Positions 23,696 to 31,370 of a stretch of DNA of 38,235 nucleotides are shown in pieces. Source of the DNA: Variovorax boronicumulans NBRC 103145 (lineage in GTDB: Bacteria > Pseudomonadota > Gammaproteobacteria > Burkholderiales > Burkholderiaceae_C). The translations under genes were made by a program, and so were the position numbers. The DNA is taken from positions 1 to 38,235 of the forward strand of contig NZ_BCUS01000057.1 of assembly GCF_001591345.1 (NCBI RefSeq), given 5' to 3'. Every line of letters begins with the position of its first letter. Within the stretch, counting starts at the first letter, position 1. The notes beneath the pieces were generated by a model, which saw only the letters and a list, made by a program, of their open reading frames with translations, did no database searches and was not told the origin of the DNA.

Positions 23696-24298
23696 ATGGT
23701 CCAGCGCCTTGCCGCCGCCGCCCTGCTCGCGGCCACCACCATCCTGTCCGCCACCGCGGTGCACGCCCAGCGCCCGTCGCCTCCGCCCGGCCCGCTGACC
23801 GACGGTTTCCTGTGCTGCAACATGCGCACCTACGGCGACTCGATCAGCGACATCAACTACGACGAACAGGGCACGAGCATCGTCCCCGTGGGCACGCCGG
23901 CGCGCATCACGGCCTACGACTTCCGCTTCTTCAACCTCGATCTCGCGGGCAAGCCCCAGCGCATCAAGAACGACTACAGCCGCAACATCACGCTGATCGA
24001 CTTCGCCAAGCGCTACGTGGTCACCGAAGACCCCAAGCGCAAGATCGCAAGCTTTCCGCCCGCGGTGGGCGCCGCCATCCTCGCGGGCAAGGTGATGCCC
24101 GGCATGACGCGCGAACAGGTGCTGATGGCGCTGGGCTACCCGGTGGCCAGCGAGAACCCGAGCCTGGACGCCCCGGTGTGGCGCTACTGGCGCGACAGCT
24201 GGTCGGAGTTCCAGGTGAACTTCGATGCGCAGGGCCTCGTGAAGGACGTCGCGGGCAATGCCGTGGCGCTGAGCCGCGTGCTCGCCGCCGCACCCTGA
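23696..24298 (+). CDS. Exported BamE/SmpA-like protein
   Basis: 200 residues. Signal peptide at about 1-24 (ends AVHAQ), then CC at 40-41 and a mainly beta region. The C-terminal part GKVMPGMTREQVLMALGYPVASENP (about 137-161) followed by WRYWRDSWSEFQVNFD is the SmpA/OmlA fold of BamE, which in E. coli helps the BAM complex insert outer-membrane proteins. There is no lipobox Cys at the signal cleavage site, so unlike BamE it seems to be soluble in the periplasm. It is therefore a BamE-domain protein, not necessarily BamE itself. ATG at 23696 follows GGGAGA. Confidence 0.72.
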   Translation: MVQRLAAAALLAATTILSATAVHAQRPSPPPGPLTDGFLCCNMRTYGDSISDINYDEQGTSIVPVGTPARITAYDFRFFNLDLAGKPQRIKNDYSRNITLIDFAKRYVVTEDPKRKIASFPPAVGAAILAGKVMPGMTREQVLMALGYPVASENPSLDAPVWRYWRDSWSEFQVNFDAQGLVKDVAGNAVALSRVLAAAP

Positions 24299-24459
24299 GC
24301 ACCTCTTGGTCATCCCCGGGTTCGTGTGCGCGGCGTGACACGCGCAACACCCGGGAGGGTTTTGCATCGCGAAGGGCGATTCCGCCCCTATGATTTGTCC
24401 GAAGCACGGCGCCGCCACGTGCGTCGGCCGGATCGAAACCCCTGAATGGAGTGCCTGCG

Positions 24460-24888
24460 ATGAAACCCGTCTCCGAACTGCTCAAGCGCCACGATTCCGC
24501 CGCCTGGCGCACCTCGCCCGACACCAGCGTGTTCGACGCGCTGGCCACGCTGGCGCATTTCGAAGTGGGCGCGCTCATGGTGATGGACGGCGAAAAGCTC
24601 GTGGGCTTTTTGTCCGAGCGCGACTACACCCGCAAGGTGGCGCTGCAGGGCAAGAACTCCAAGGAGATGAAGGTCGCCGAGATCATGACACCCGACGTGA
24701 TGACCGTCACCCCCCAGACCCGCACCCGCGCCTGCATGGCGCTCATGAGCCAGCGCAAGTTCCGCCACCTGCCCGTGGTCGACGGCGACAAGGTGGTGGG
24801 CATGATCTCCATTCAAGACCTGATGGACGACATCATTGCCGAGCACGAGCAGACCATCACGCAGCTGACCAGTTACATCCAGAGCTGA
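24460..24888 (+). CDS. Protein with two CBS domains
   Basis: 142 residues made almost entirely of a CBS pair: CBS1 about 14-60 (TSVFDALATLAHFEVGALMVMDGEKLVGFLSERDYTRKV) and CBS2 about 76-125 (IMTPDVMTVTPQTRTRACMALMSQRKFRHLPVVDGDKVVGMISIQDLM). Such stand-alone pairs bind adenine nucleotides and regulate partners that cannot be named here. ATG at 24460 has GGAG eight bases upstream; a GTG at 24451 is in frame but less likely. It is a single gene with about 100 bases before the next. Confidence 0.92.
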   Translation: MKPVSELLKRHDSAAWRTSPDTSVFDALATLAHFEVGALMVMDGEKLVGFLSERDYTRKVALQGKNSKEMKVAEIMTPDVMTVTPQTRTRACMALMSQRKFRHLPVVDGDKVVGMISIQDLMDDIIAEHEQTITQLTSYIQS

Positions 24889-24994
24889 GCACGCTGCCAT
24901 GCCCCCGGGAAAAAGGGGCAACACACCTACGCGCAGGGGCACTCTTTCGGGTGCACAGTGAAGGCTCGTTCACCATCCAGCAGGGACATACGCA

Positions 24995-25357
24995 ATGCAG
25001 ATCCAGGTCAACACGAGCAATGGCATCACCAACAAGGACACGCTGGAGCGCTGGGCAGACACCGAGATCAAGCAGCACCTGAGCCGTTTCGTCGAAGACG
25101 TGACGCGCGTCGAGGTGCACCTGAGCGACGAGAACCACGACAAGGCCGGCGGCGGCGACAAGTGCTGCGTGATGGAAGCGCGCCTGGCGCACCACCAGCC
25201 GCTCGCGGTGACACAGCACGCCACCAGCCTCGACGAGGCCTTCCGCGGCGCGGCCGACAAGCTCAAGCGCCTGCTCGACAACACGCTGGGCCGCCTCAAC
25301 AACCACCGCGCCCGCGACTCGATCCGCCGCGACGGCGAGGGCTTCGTCGCCGAATAG
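24995..25357 (+). CDS. HPF/RaiA-family ribosome-associated protein
   Basis: 120 residues. Begins MQIQVNTSNGITNKDTLERW and has the beta-alpha-beta-alpha pattern with VEVHLSDENHDKAGGGDKCCVMEARL (40-65) and FRGAADKLKRLLDNTLGRL, as in hibernation-promoting or RaiA-like proteins that bind the decoding region of idle ribosomes. It differs from the canonical rpoN-linked hpf by its N-terminal residues and gene context, so it may be a paralogue. AGGGA precedes the ATG. It is convergent with merR, with only three bases between the stops. Confidence 0.85.
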   Translation: MQIQVNTSNGITNKDTLERWADTEIKQHLSRFVEDVTRVEVHLSDENHDKAGGGDKCCVMEARLAHHQPLAVTQHATSLDEAFRGAADKLKRLLDNTLGRLNNHRARDSIRRDGEGFVAE

Positions 25358-25360
25358 CGC

Positions 25361-25828
25361 TCAGCGCGCCGGCTTGCGCTTCGGTGCGGGCAGGCGCTGC
25401 GGCGTTTCCACCGGAATGAGCGGCGGTCGCCGCCCGCCGGCCATCCAGGCGTCGTAGAAATCGATCTTGCGATCGACCAGCGACAGCGCCTGCTGCCAGT
25501 CGGCAATGGTCTGGTGCACGCGCGCGCGGTGCGCCTCGAGCAGGTCGCGCCGCTGGCGCAGCGTGGCCTTGCCCTGCAATGCGAGCGCCGTGTAGTCGCG
25601 CATCTCGGCAATCGACATGCCGGTGCGGCGCAGCCGGTCCATCAGGTCGAGCCAGCCCACATGCAGTTCGCCGTACACGCGCCGCCCGCCCGCATCGCGC
25701 GCCACGCCGGGCACGAGGCCCTGCGATTCGTACCAGCGGATGGCGTGCACCGTGCGACCGGTGCGCGCGGCCAGCTCGCCGATGTGGAACGACGGCGTGG
25801 CGGCGACAGTGGCGGGGTCAGCCGGCAT
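25361..25828 (-). CDS. MerR-family transcriptional regulator
   Basis: 155 residues. N-terminal MerR winged helix with FHIGELAARTGRTVHAIRWYESQGLVPG (14-41) and RRVYGE, then a dimerisation helix (about 85-130) and a short effector tail rich in Pro, Arg and Lys with no Cys, so it is not a classic metal sensor. Its start overlaps the end of the NTF2-like gene by 11 bases; the two form one operon led by a MerR-type promoter with a 19-base spacer (26283-26313). This points to autoregulation. Confidence 0.9.
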   Translation of the reverse strand: MPADPATVAATPSFHIGELAARTGRTVHAIRWYESQGLVPGVARDAGGRRVYGELHVGWLDLMDRLRRTGMSIAEMRDYTALALQGKATLRQRRDLLEAHRARVHQTIADWQQALSLVDRKIDFYDAWMAGGRRPPLIPVETPQRLPAPKRKPAR

Positions 25829-26234
25829 GGGCGGTCGGCGCGTCGAGCGCCCGCTCGACCAGCGCGGTGTCGAAGTACTCGGTCAATGTTTTCACCTGGC
25901 CTCCTTCGAGTCGGTAGACGTAGCAATAGCGGTTGTTGTAGCGCTTGCCGGCCTTGGTGGGCACGTCGCCGCTGAACAGCACCACCACGCGGTCGCCTTC
26001 CGCAATGATGCATTCGGTCTTGCTCACATAGGGCCCGGCGAACTGCCCGAACAGCGGCTTGATCAGCTCTTCGCGGATCGTCTGCTTGCCCTGGTAGGTG
26101 CGCGACCAGGGCGTGCTGCCTTCCAGCGTCCAGCTGGCGTCGTCGGCCAGGCTGTCGATGAAGGCCTGGCCGTTGCCCTTGTCCAGCTCCGCGTGGATGC
26201 GCTGGACGAGGGCCTTGTTGTCGATCGTGTGCAT
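25818..26234 (-). CDS. NTF2/SnoaL-like protein
   Basis: 138 residues. A small alpha+beta cone fold of the NTF2 superfamily: helical start DNKALVQRIHAELDKGNGQAFIDSLADDASWTLEG, then VVVLFSGDVPTKAGKRYNNRYCYVYRLEGGQVKTLTEYFDTAL. Such proteins range from ketosteroid isomerases to ligand-binding partners; no catalytic pair is certain here. ATG at 26234 has AAGGA at good distance. It is first in the operon with merR and may handle the compound that the regulator senses (inference). Confidence 0.82.
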   Translation of the reverse strand: MHTIDNKALVQRIHAELDKGNGQAFIDSLADDASWTLEGSTPWSRTYQGKQTIREELIKPLFGQFAGPYVSKTECIIAEGDRVVVLFSGDVPTKAGKRYNNRYCYVYRLEGGQVKTLTEYFDTALVERALDAPTAHAG

Positions 26235-26254
26235 GGCGTGATTTCCTTGGATGA

Positions 26255-26284
26255 ATGAAGACACCGGACATCCGGTGAATTCAT
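26255..26284. promoter_or_regulatory. Long palindrome in the leader of the NTF2-merR operon
   Basis: Core CACCGGA (26262-26268) CA TCCGGTG (26271-26277) is perfect, and outer ATGAA (26255-26259) / TTCAT (26280-26284) arms pair too, giving 24 of 30 symmetric positions. It lies downstream of the MerR promoter and could be a second operator or a leader hairpin. Confidence 0.55.
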
Positions 26285-26313
26285 TGGAAATGCTCGAGTG
26301 CGCTCGAAGTCAA
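26283..26313 (-). promoter_or_regulatory. MerR-type promoter, 19-base spacer
   Basis: On the minus strand TTGACT (26313-26308), 19 bases, then TCCAAT (26288-26283). The over-long spacer holds the dyad TCGAG-N4-CTCGA (26294-26307). Long spacers with a dyad are the mark of MerR-controlled promoters, where the regulator untwists DNA to allow polymerase to start. Confidence 0.68.
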
Positions 26314-26338
26314 GCGCCCTGCACCGAGTGACGAAGGC

Positions 26339-27265
26339 TCAGCGTCGGCCGGCGTTCGCCTGGCCCTTGGCGACTTCGTTCGCGCCTTGGGCGGCGCCGC
26401 TTTGCGGCACGGCCTCGCCCTCGCGCGCCGTCACTTCCGACAGGCGCGCGGCCAGCTGCTCGGGCGTGTCGGCGGCAATGCCCAGCCACGCGCCCTGCGT
26501 GAGCGTGATGTGCGCGGCCTCGAAGGTGCCGGCGCCGGCGCAGAGGATGGTGCGGTTGGGCGCGTCCTGCGCGGCCAGCACCAGCATTGCGGGCACCACG
26601 GCCTCGGGGCGGAAGGCCTCGAGCATGTCCTTGGGGAACAGGTCTTCCGTCATGCGCGTGGCGGCGGTGGGCGCCAGGCAGTTCACGCGGATGTCGTTCT
26701 TGGCGCCTTCGATGCTCAGCGTTTGCATGAGGCCCACCAGCGCCAGCTTGGCGGCGCCGTAGTTGCTCTGGCCGAAGTTCCCGTACAGGCCCGACGACGA
26801 GGTGGTCATCACGATGCGGCCGTACTTCTGCTCGTTCATGAGCGCCCAGACGGCCTTGGTGCAGTTCACGGCGCCCATCAGGTGCACGTCGACCACGAGC
26901 TTGAAGTCGTCCAGTTCCATCTTGGCGAAGCTCTTGTCGCGCAGGATGCCGGCGTTGTTCACCAGGATGTCGACGCGGCCCCAGGCGTCGACCGCCTGCT
27001 TGACCATGGCCTGCACGGCCTCGAAGTCGGTCACCGAGGCGCCGTTGGCAATGGCTTCGCCGCCGGCCGCCTTGATCTCGTCGACCACCGCCTGCGCGGC
27101 ACTGACCGAGCCGCCCGAGCCGTCGCGCGCGCCGCCCAGGTCGTTGACCACCACCTTGGCGCCGCGCGCTGCCAAGGCCAGCGCATGCTGGCGGCCCAGG
27201 CCGCCGCCCGCGCCGGTCACGATGGCCACGCGGCCCTGGAAGTCGATGGAGGTGCTGTTGCTCAT
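26339..27265 (-). CDS. Short-chain dehydrogenase of the MFE-2 / hydroxyacyl-CoA type
   Basis: 308 residues. NAD(P) motif TGAGGGLG (17-24), NNAG (103-106), catalytic Ser (156-158 region), Tyr169 and Lys173 (YGAAK). The sequence VTGAGGGLGRQHALALAARGAKVVVNDLGG is typical of the multifunctional-enzyme type 2 branch, acting on 3-hydroxyacyl-CoA or related alcohols, with an extended C-terminus (about 240-308). A palindrome lies 48-63 bases upstream of the ATG (27313-27328). The substrate is not evident, and no beta-oxidation partners adjoin. Confidence 0.9.
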   Translation of the reverse strand: MSNSTSIDFQGRVAIVTGAGGGLGRQHALALAARGAKVVVNDLGGARDGSGGSVSAAQAVVDEIKAAGGEAIANGASVTDFEAVQAMVKQAVDAWGRVDILVNNAGILRDKSFAKMELDDFKLVVDVHLMGAVNCTKAVWALMNEQKYGRIVMTTSSSGLYGNFGQSNYGAAKLALVGLMQTLSIEGAKNDIRVNCLAPTAATRMTEDLFPKDMLEAFRPEAVVPAMLVLAAQDAPNRTILCAGAGTFEAAHITLTQGAWLGIAADTPEQLAARLSEVTAREGEAVPQSGAAQGANEVAKGQANAGRR

Positions 27266-27312
27266 GAGGTCTCTGCTCGCTGTCTGAACGGTGTGGGTCG
27301 GGGTTGGTGAGG

Positions 27313-27328
27313 GTTGCCAATTGACAAC
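27313..27328. promoter_or_regulatory. Palindrome upstream of the SDR gene, candidate operator
   Basis: GTTGCCAATTGACAAC is a 16-bp dyad with a single mismatched symmetric pair. It stands out as AT-rich in GC-rich surroundings. The minus strand offers a TTGTCA -35-like box in it, but no matching -10. The regulator is unknown. Confidence 0.4.
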
Positions 27329-27387
27329 AACCCAACGTTTTACCTCAGTTCCCCGCCCCGTTCGCCGCCGGGCGCCCCCGGCGGGAG

Positions 27388-27768
27388 TCACCCATGCGAC
27401 GGCTGGACGGTGGCGCAGTACGCCACCAGCTGGTCGAGTTCGGCCGATTTGTCGAAGAAGGCATCGGCACCCAGCTGCTGCGAGCGCAGGCGCATGTCGG
27501 CGGTGGCGTAGTTGCTGAGCACCACCACCTTCTGGTGCGGCGAGCGCTGGCGGCAGGCGTTCAGCACGGCCAGGCCGTTGCCGCGCTGCAGGAACAGGTC
27601 GACGATGGCCAGGTCCCAATCGCTCTTGTGATCGCGCAGCCAGTCGAGCGCTTCGTCGGCGGTGCTGGCCGAGGCGATCACGTGCGCATCGATCACGTCC
27701 TCGAGAAAGTCGACCAGGTTCTCGCGGATCACCGGACTGTCCTCGACCAGGTAGGCATGGAGCGTCAT
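27388..27768 (-). CDS. Stand-alone receiver (CheY-like) response regulator
   Basis: 126 residues, a single receiver domain: acidic Glu9/Asp10, phosphoacceptor Asp57 (AIVDLFL), Ser85 and Lys107 (FFDKS). No output domain. No histidine kinase is adjacent, so it is an orphan. The preserved residues suggest true phosphorylation. It may act by protein contact, as CheY or Spo0F do; the partner is unknown. It lies between the SDR and gshA on the same strand. Confidence 0.9.
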   Translation of the reverse strand: MTLHAYLVEDSPVIRENLVDFLEDVIDAHVIASASTADEALDWLRDHKSDWDLAIVDLFLQRGNGLAVLNACRQRSPHQKVVVLSNYATADMRLRSQQLGADAFFDKSAELDQLVAYCATVQPSHG

Positions 27769-27919
27769 GGTGGGTGTCTCGGGTCCGGAACTGGGCAGCG
27801 CATGACACCATCTTCGGGGCTGGCCGCCGCGCCACGGTGAGCCGGACAGGTCAATGGCTGTAGGCCATCGGCCAGCGGCGCTGTCGGCATGCGCCGGCCG
27901 GCGCCGCCGTGAGGGTGCT

Positions 27920-29476
27920 TCAGGCCGCGACCGGCAGGCGGCCGGGGGCCATGCCCAGGCGCGCCGGCGAGACGTACTGCTCGCGGTAGATCTCGAAGGG
28001 CATGGTGTCGGCCGCCTCGATGCGCTTTTGCGCCTGGATCGACTCGGCCGTCATCTGCTCGAACCCGGCCTGCTGCGCGGCCGAGAACGGCAGCGCCAGC
28101 AGCGCGGCGCGGGTCTGCTCCGACTGGGCGCGCACGAAGCCGACGAAGGAGTTGCCGTGCTGCTGCTCGATGGCCGCGAGCACGCGGGCCGAGGGCAGGC
28201 TGTCCGGGTTCTCGAGGCCGGCCTTGGCGGCGCGCACCGCGTCGACGTGCTGCGTGCCGCCCTGCGCCGCGTCGAGTGCGGCGGCAATCGGCAGGCACTG
28301 CTCGACCAGCTCCAGGCCCCAGTCGGTGAGCCCGACCTCGCGCCCGTCGCGGCGCAGCTTCAGCCCCGGTTCGCGGCCGCGCGCGGCCGTGAGGTGCTGG
28401 TTCTGCGCCAGGTCGGCGATTTCTTGCGGCGTGTCGTCGGGGCTGTCGTTCAGCAGGCAGTGCAGCAGGAACACGTCGATGAAGCGCATGGTCTGCGCGT
28501 TGATGCCGACGGTCTCGAAGGGGTCGAGGTCCATCAGGCGCACCTCGACGTACTCCACGCCGCGCTCGCGCAGCGCATGCAGCGGGCGCTCGCCGGAGTG
28601 GATGACGCGCTTGGGGCGGATGGTGCCGTAGAACTCGTTCTCGATCTGCAGCAGGCTGGTGCCCAGCTGGTTGTAGTCGCCGCCCAGGTTGCGGATGCCG
28701 ATGGCCTCGTAGGCTGGCCACGGGCGCGTGAGCGCGTCCTGCAGCGAGGCGCCGTAGCCCTCCAGGCTGTTGTAGCTCACGGCCAGCGAGGCCTGCGCCT
28801 CGCTCTGGTAGCCCAGGCGGCCCATGCGCAGCGAGGTGCCGTGCGGCATGTACATGCTGCCGTCGCCCAGCGGCTGCAGCTCGTGCGGGCGGCCCGCGAC
28901 AAAGCTCGAACACAGGGCCGGCGAGGCGCCGAACAGGTACAGCAGCAGGAAGGCCTGGCGGCGGAAGTTGCGGATGAGCGCGAAGTACTCTTCGCTCGAC
29001 ACCTCCGGCAGCGACCAGTTGTAGTGGATGCCCGAGATGGTCTGCATGCGGCGGCCGTAGCGATGGCTCAGGCCCATGCGGTACACGCTCTTGGCGCGGC
29101 CCACGTTCGACGAGCCGTAGCGGCCGATCGGAATGGTCTCGTCGGTCGGCAGGCCGCAGGGCATGCTCGACACCCACAGGCGCTCGTCGCCGAGCTGGTC
29201 GAGCACGCGGTAGGTGAACTGGTGCACCCGCGTGAGCTCTTCGAGCGCCGACTCCACGCCCGCGTGCACGCCCGTGATGAGTTCGAGCTGCGATTCGCTG
29301 AAGTCGGTCGTGATGTGCGGATGCGTGAGCGCCGAGCCCAGCGCCAGCGGATGCGGCGTGAGGGCCAGCTTGCCGTCGGGCAGCGCGCGCAGGCTTTCCT
29401 TCTCGATGCCGCGACGCATTCCCTTCAATCGCGCGGCCGGGAGTGCACCCAGCCTCTCCTGCAATCTGTTGCTCAT
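27920..29476 (-). CDS. gshA: Glutamate-cysteine ligase
   Basis: 518 residues, the same length as E. coli GshA. It joins glutamate and cysteine with ATP, the first step of glutathione synthesis. Family features include GMRRGIEKESLR near the start, TTDFSESQLELITG, SSMPCGLP, SGIHYNWSLP, and EVRLMDLDPFETVGI. ATG at 29476 (MSNRLQERL) is chosen; ATG at 29491 (five codons earlier, with AGAAG upstream) is equally possible. No gshB lies here. Glutathione made by this enzyme would serve the GST at 36314. Confidence 0.96.
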   Translation of the reverse strand: MSNRLQERLGALPAARLKGMRRGIEKESLRALPDGKLALTPHPLALGSALTHPHITTDFSESQLELITGVHAGVESALEELTRVHQFTYRVLDQLGDERLWVSSMPCGLPTDETIPIGRYGSSNVGRAKSVYRMGLSHRYGRRMQTISGIHYNWSLPEVSSEEYFALIRNFRRQAFLLLYLFGASPALCSSFVAGRPHELQPLGDGSMYMPHGTSLRMGRLGYQSEAQASLAVSYNSLEGYGASLQDALTRPWPAYEAIGIRNLGGDYNQLGTSLLQIENEFYGTIRPKRVIHSGERPLHALRERGVEYVEVRLMDLDPFETVGINAQTMRFIDVFLLHCLLNDSPDDTPQEIADLAQNQHLTAARGREPGLKLRRDGREVGLTDWGLELVEQCLPIAAALDAAQGGTQHVDAVRAAKAGLENPDSLPSARVLAAIEQQHGNSFVGFVRAQSEQTRAALLALPFSAAQQAGFEQMTAESIQAQKRIEAADTMPFEIYREQYVSPARLGMAPGRLPVAA

Positions 29477-29561
29477 GTTCTTATGACCCATCAATCTTCT
29501 GTGGGGCTGGAAGGTAGCACGGGCGGACAGGCACTGCTGAAGCAGGGAATCCCGCATCCGG

Positions 29562-29600
29562 CTATGCTGTTTTTTGCTACTTTTTTCATAGCTACCCTCT
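29562..29600. repeat. AT-rich intergenic element with GCTA...TAGC arms
   Basis: A run with TTTTTTGCTAC, TTTTTT and CATAGCTA contains GCTA/TAGC inverted arms and lies upstream of gshA and downstream of the ygiN-like gene. It resembles the same family-level intergenic repeat as the copy near 23578, from memory; its sequence is clearly poorer in GC than the surroundings. Confidence 0.4.
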
Positions 29601-29641
29601 CAAATACCACCGGCCTTGCGGCGCGCAGCGGGGTTCGAAAT

Positions 29642-29959
29642 TCAGGCCTTGGCGCGGCCCGCCGCGAGGTCGATCTCTTCCGACTGGTAGACATGGATCG
29701 ACGGCACGCCGTCGGCCATGGCCGCGAGCGCCTTGCCGAAAGCGCGCGACGCATCGACGCGAAAGTGCGCCTGCAGCGCCGCCATGTCGCTCCAGCGCTC
29801 CACGAAGGTGAGCTGCAGCGGGTCTTGCACGTCGGTCGTGACGTCATGCGAGATGCAGCCGGGCTCGGCGCGCGAGCGCAGCACGTGTTCCACGCTGATG
29901 GCCAGCATCGCCTGCAGGGTGTCGGCCTTTGCCAGCGCGTGTCCGATGACCAGGATCAT
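29642..29959 (-). CDS. YgiN/ABM-type small monooxygenase domain protein
   Basis: 105 residues of the antibiotic-biosynthesis-monooxygenase fold (dimeric ferredoxin-like): AISVEHVLRSRAEPGCISHDVTTDVQDPLQLTFVERWSDMAALQAHF. Relatives include the quinol monooxygenase YgiN and small degradative enzymes; active residues are not conserved enough to choose. ATG at 29959 has a full AAGGAG. It is probably a stress or quinone-detoxification factor (inference). Confidence 0.85.
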   Translation of the reverse strand: MILVIGHALAKADTLQAMLAISVEHVLRSRAEPGCISHDVTTDVQDPLQLTFVERWSDMAALQAHFRVDASRAFGKALAAMADGVPSIHVYQSEEIDLAAGRAKA

Positions 29960-30035
29960 GGGGGTCTCCTTCTGTGCGTTCTTTCGGGGTGACAGGATCA
30001 GGATGGATGCGCGCGCGGCCCGGCGTGGCGGGCCT

Positions 30036-30698
30036 TCAGCCGAACACGCGCAGCAAAAAGCGGTTGAGGTCGGCGATCTCTTCCATGCAGACCGAGTGCG
30101 CCATGGGGTATTCGTGCCATTCGACCGGGTGGCCCAGCGCCACCAGCGCGTCGCGCGACTGTTCGGCGCGCGCCAGCGGCACCACCGGGTCCTGCCGGCC
30201 GTGCGCGAGGAACACGGGCGTGTCGTGGTTGGCGCCGTGGCGCTCGGCCGCCGTGGTCGCCGCGATCGGCAGGTAACCCGAAAGGCCGACGATGCCGGCC
30301 AGCCGCTCGCCGTGGCGCAGCCCCGTCATCAGCGCCATCGCGCAGCCTTGCGAGAAGCCCGCCACCACGATGCGGTGGGCGGGAATGCCGCGTGCCTTTT
30401 CGTTGGCGATGAGGGCCTCGATGCTCGCCTGCGAGCGGCGCAGGCCGGCCTCGTCCTCGCGCGCCACCAGGTCGGCCACCGCGATGTCGTACCAGGCGGG
30501 CATCTCATAGCCGCCGTTGATGGTCACGGGAATGACGGGCGCGTTGGGGAACACGAAGCGCACCGGGCCCACGGCCGACAGGTCGAGCTCGCCGGCGATC
30601 GGCACGAAGTCGTTGCCGTCGGCACCCAGGCCGTGCATCAGGATCACCGAGGCGGTGGGGTTCGGGGCGGTTTCGATTTCGATGGGGGGACGGGACAT
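30036..30698 (-). CDS. Carboxylesterase / phospholipase of the alpha/beta hydrolase fold
   Basis: 220 residues. Oxyanion segment MHGLGADGND (21-30), nucleophile Ser116 in GFSQG, Asp170 (HGRQDPVVP) and His201 (MAHSV) complete the triad. It is of the acyl-protein-thioesterase / EstB-YpfH group, which hydrolyses short esters or thioesters. ATG at 30698 is the first ATG; a TTG two codons upstream is less likely. It is divergent from the second Fur-family gene. Inverted arms CGAATGC (30723-30729) and GCATTCG (30742-30748) lie between them. Confidence 0.92.
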   Translation of the reverse strand: MSRPPIEIETAPNPTASVILMHGLGADGNDFVPIAGELDLSAVGPVRFVFPNAPVIPVTINGGYEMPAWYDIAVADLVAREDEAGLRRSQASIEALIANEKARGIPAHRIVVAGFSQGCAMALMTGLRHGERLAGIVGLSGYLPIAATTAAERHGANHDTPVFLAHGRQDPVVPLARAEQSRDALVALGHPVEWHEYPMAHSVCMEEIADLNRFLLRVFG

Positions 30699-30854
30699 GG
30701 TCAACGAAGGTATTCAGGAATGCGAATGCCCGGACCTTAGCGCATTCGGGCGACCCGGGCCGCGGCGAAACGGCCGGTTGGCTGACTTGCACCTCGCAAC
30801 ATCCGGGCCCCCCGGCTGTCCTTGCCGTCGCAAGGGAGCGCCGGATGCAACACA

Positions 30855-31346
30855 ATGGCGTTTCGCATGAAGACCACCCCGAACCCGTCCCCGAAGACCT
30901 CGTCGCCCGGCCCCGCCTTCGACAGCGAGGCGCTGCTGCGCGGCAGCGGGCTGCGCGTGACGCGCGCCGCCCAGACCGTGCTCGAGCTGCTCGAACACGG
31001 CTCGCAGCCGCTGACCCACGAGGAAGTGGCCGCCGCCTACACCGCCGCCACGGGCGAGCCGCCCGACCGCGTCACGCTCTACCGCGTGCTCGACCGGCTG
31101 GTCGAGGCCGGCCTGTGCGACCGCCGCGTGGGCGCCGACCGGGTCAACCGCTTCGCGCGGCACGTCGACACCGCCTCGGGCAACACCTTCGAATGCGACC
31201 AGTGCCACAAGGTGCTGGCCCTGCCCTCCGACCCCGAACTGCCCAAGGTGATGGGCCGGCTCGGCAAGGCGCTGCGCAAGCAGGGCATCGACACGCGGCA
31301 CACGGCGCTCACGCTGCACGGCATGTGCGGCGACTGTGCGCGGTAG
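30855..31346 (+). CDS. Second Fur-family transcriptional regulator, likely Zur
   Basis: 163 residues. Disordered Pro/Ser/Lys N-tail (1-22), winged helix (about 25-100) with recognition helix DRVTLYRVLDRLVEAG (71-86), then a dimerisation domain with Cys114/Cys117 (CDQC) and Cys158/Cys161 (CGDC). It lacks the HHDH-type iron-site run typical of Fur. Placement close to a CobW GTPase gene is the pattern of Zur in several betaproteobacteria (established for Cupriavidus, from memory). Start ATG 30855 or 30867. A weak TGCAAC-type half-site (30846-30860, 12 of 15 like the cobW operator) overlaps the start and may allow autoregulation. Confidence 0.85.
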   Translation: MAFRMKTTPNPSPKTSSPGPAFDSEALLRGSGLRVTRAAQTVLELLEHGSQPLTHEEVAAAYTAATGEPPDRVTLYRVLDRLVEAGLCDRRVGADRVNRFARHVDTASGNTFECDQCHKVLALPSDPELPKVMGRLGKALRKQGIDTRHTALTLHGMCGDCAR

Positions 31347-31370
31347 CTCGCCGAGCCGACCAGGCCGCGC

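Noticed and set aside
24900..24920. Hairpin TGCCCC/GGGGCA after the CBS gene
   Set aside because: Only six base pairs and no T-run on either strand; weak as a terminator.
30787..30799. TTGC-N5-GCAA dyad before the second Fur-family gene
   Set aside because: Arms are in the reverse order to the cobW motif and short; likely chance.
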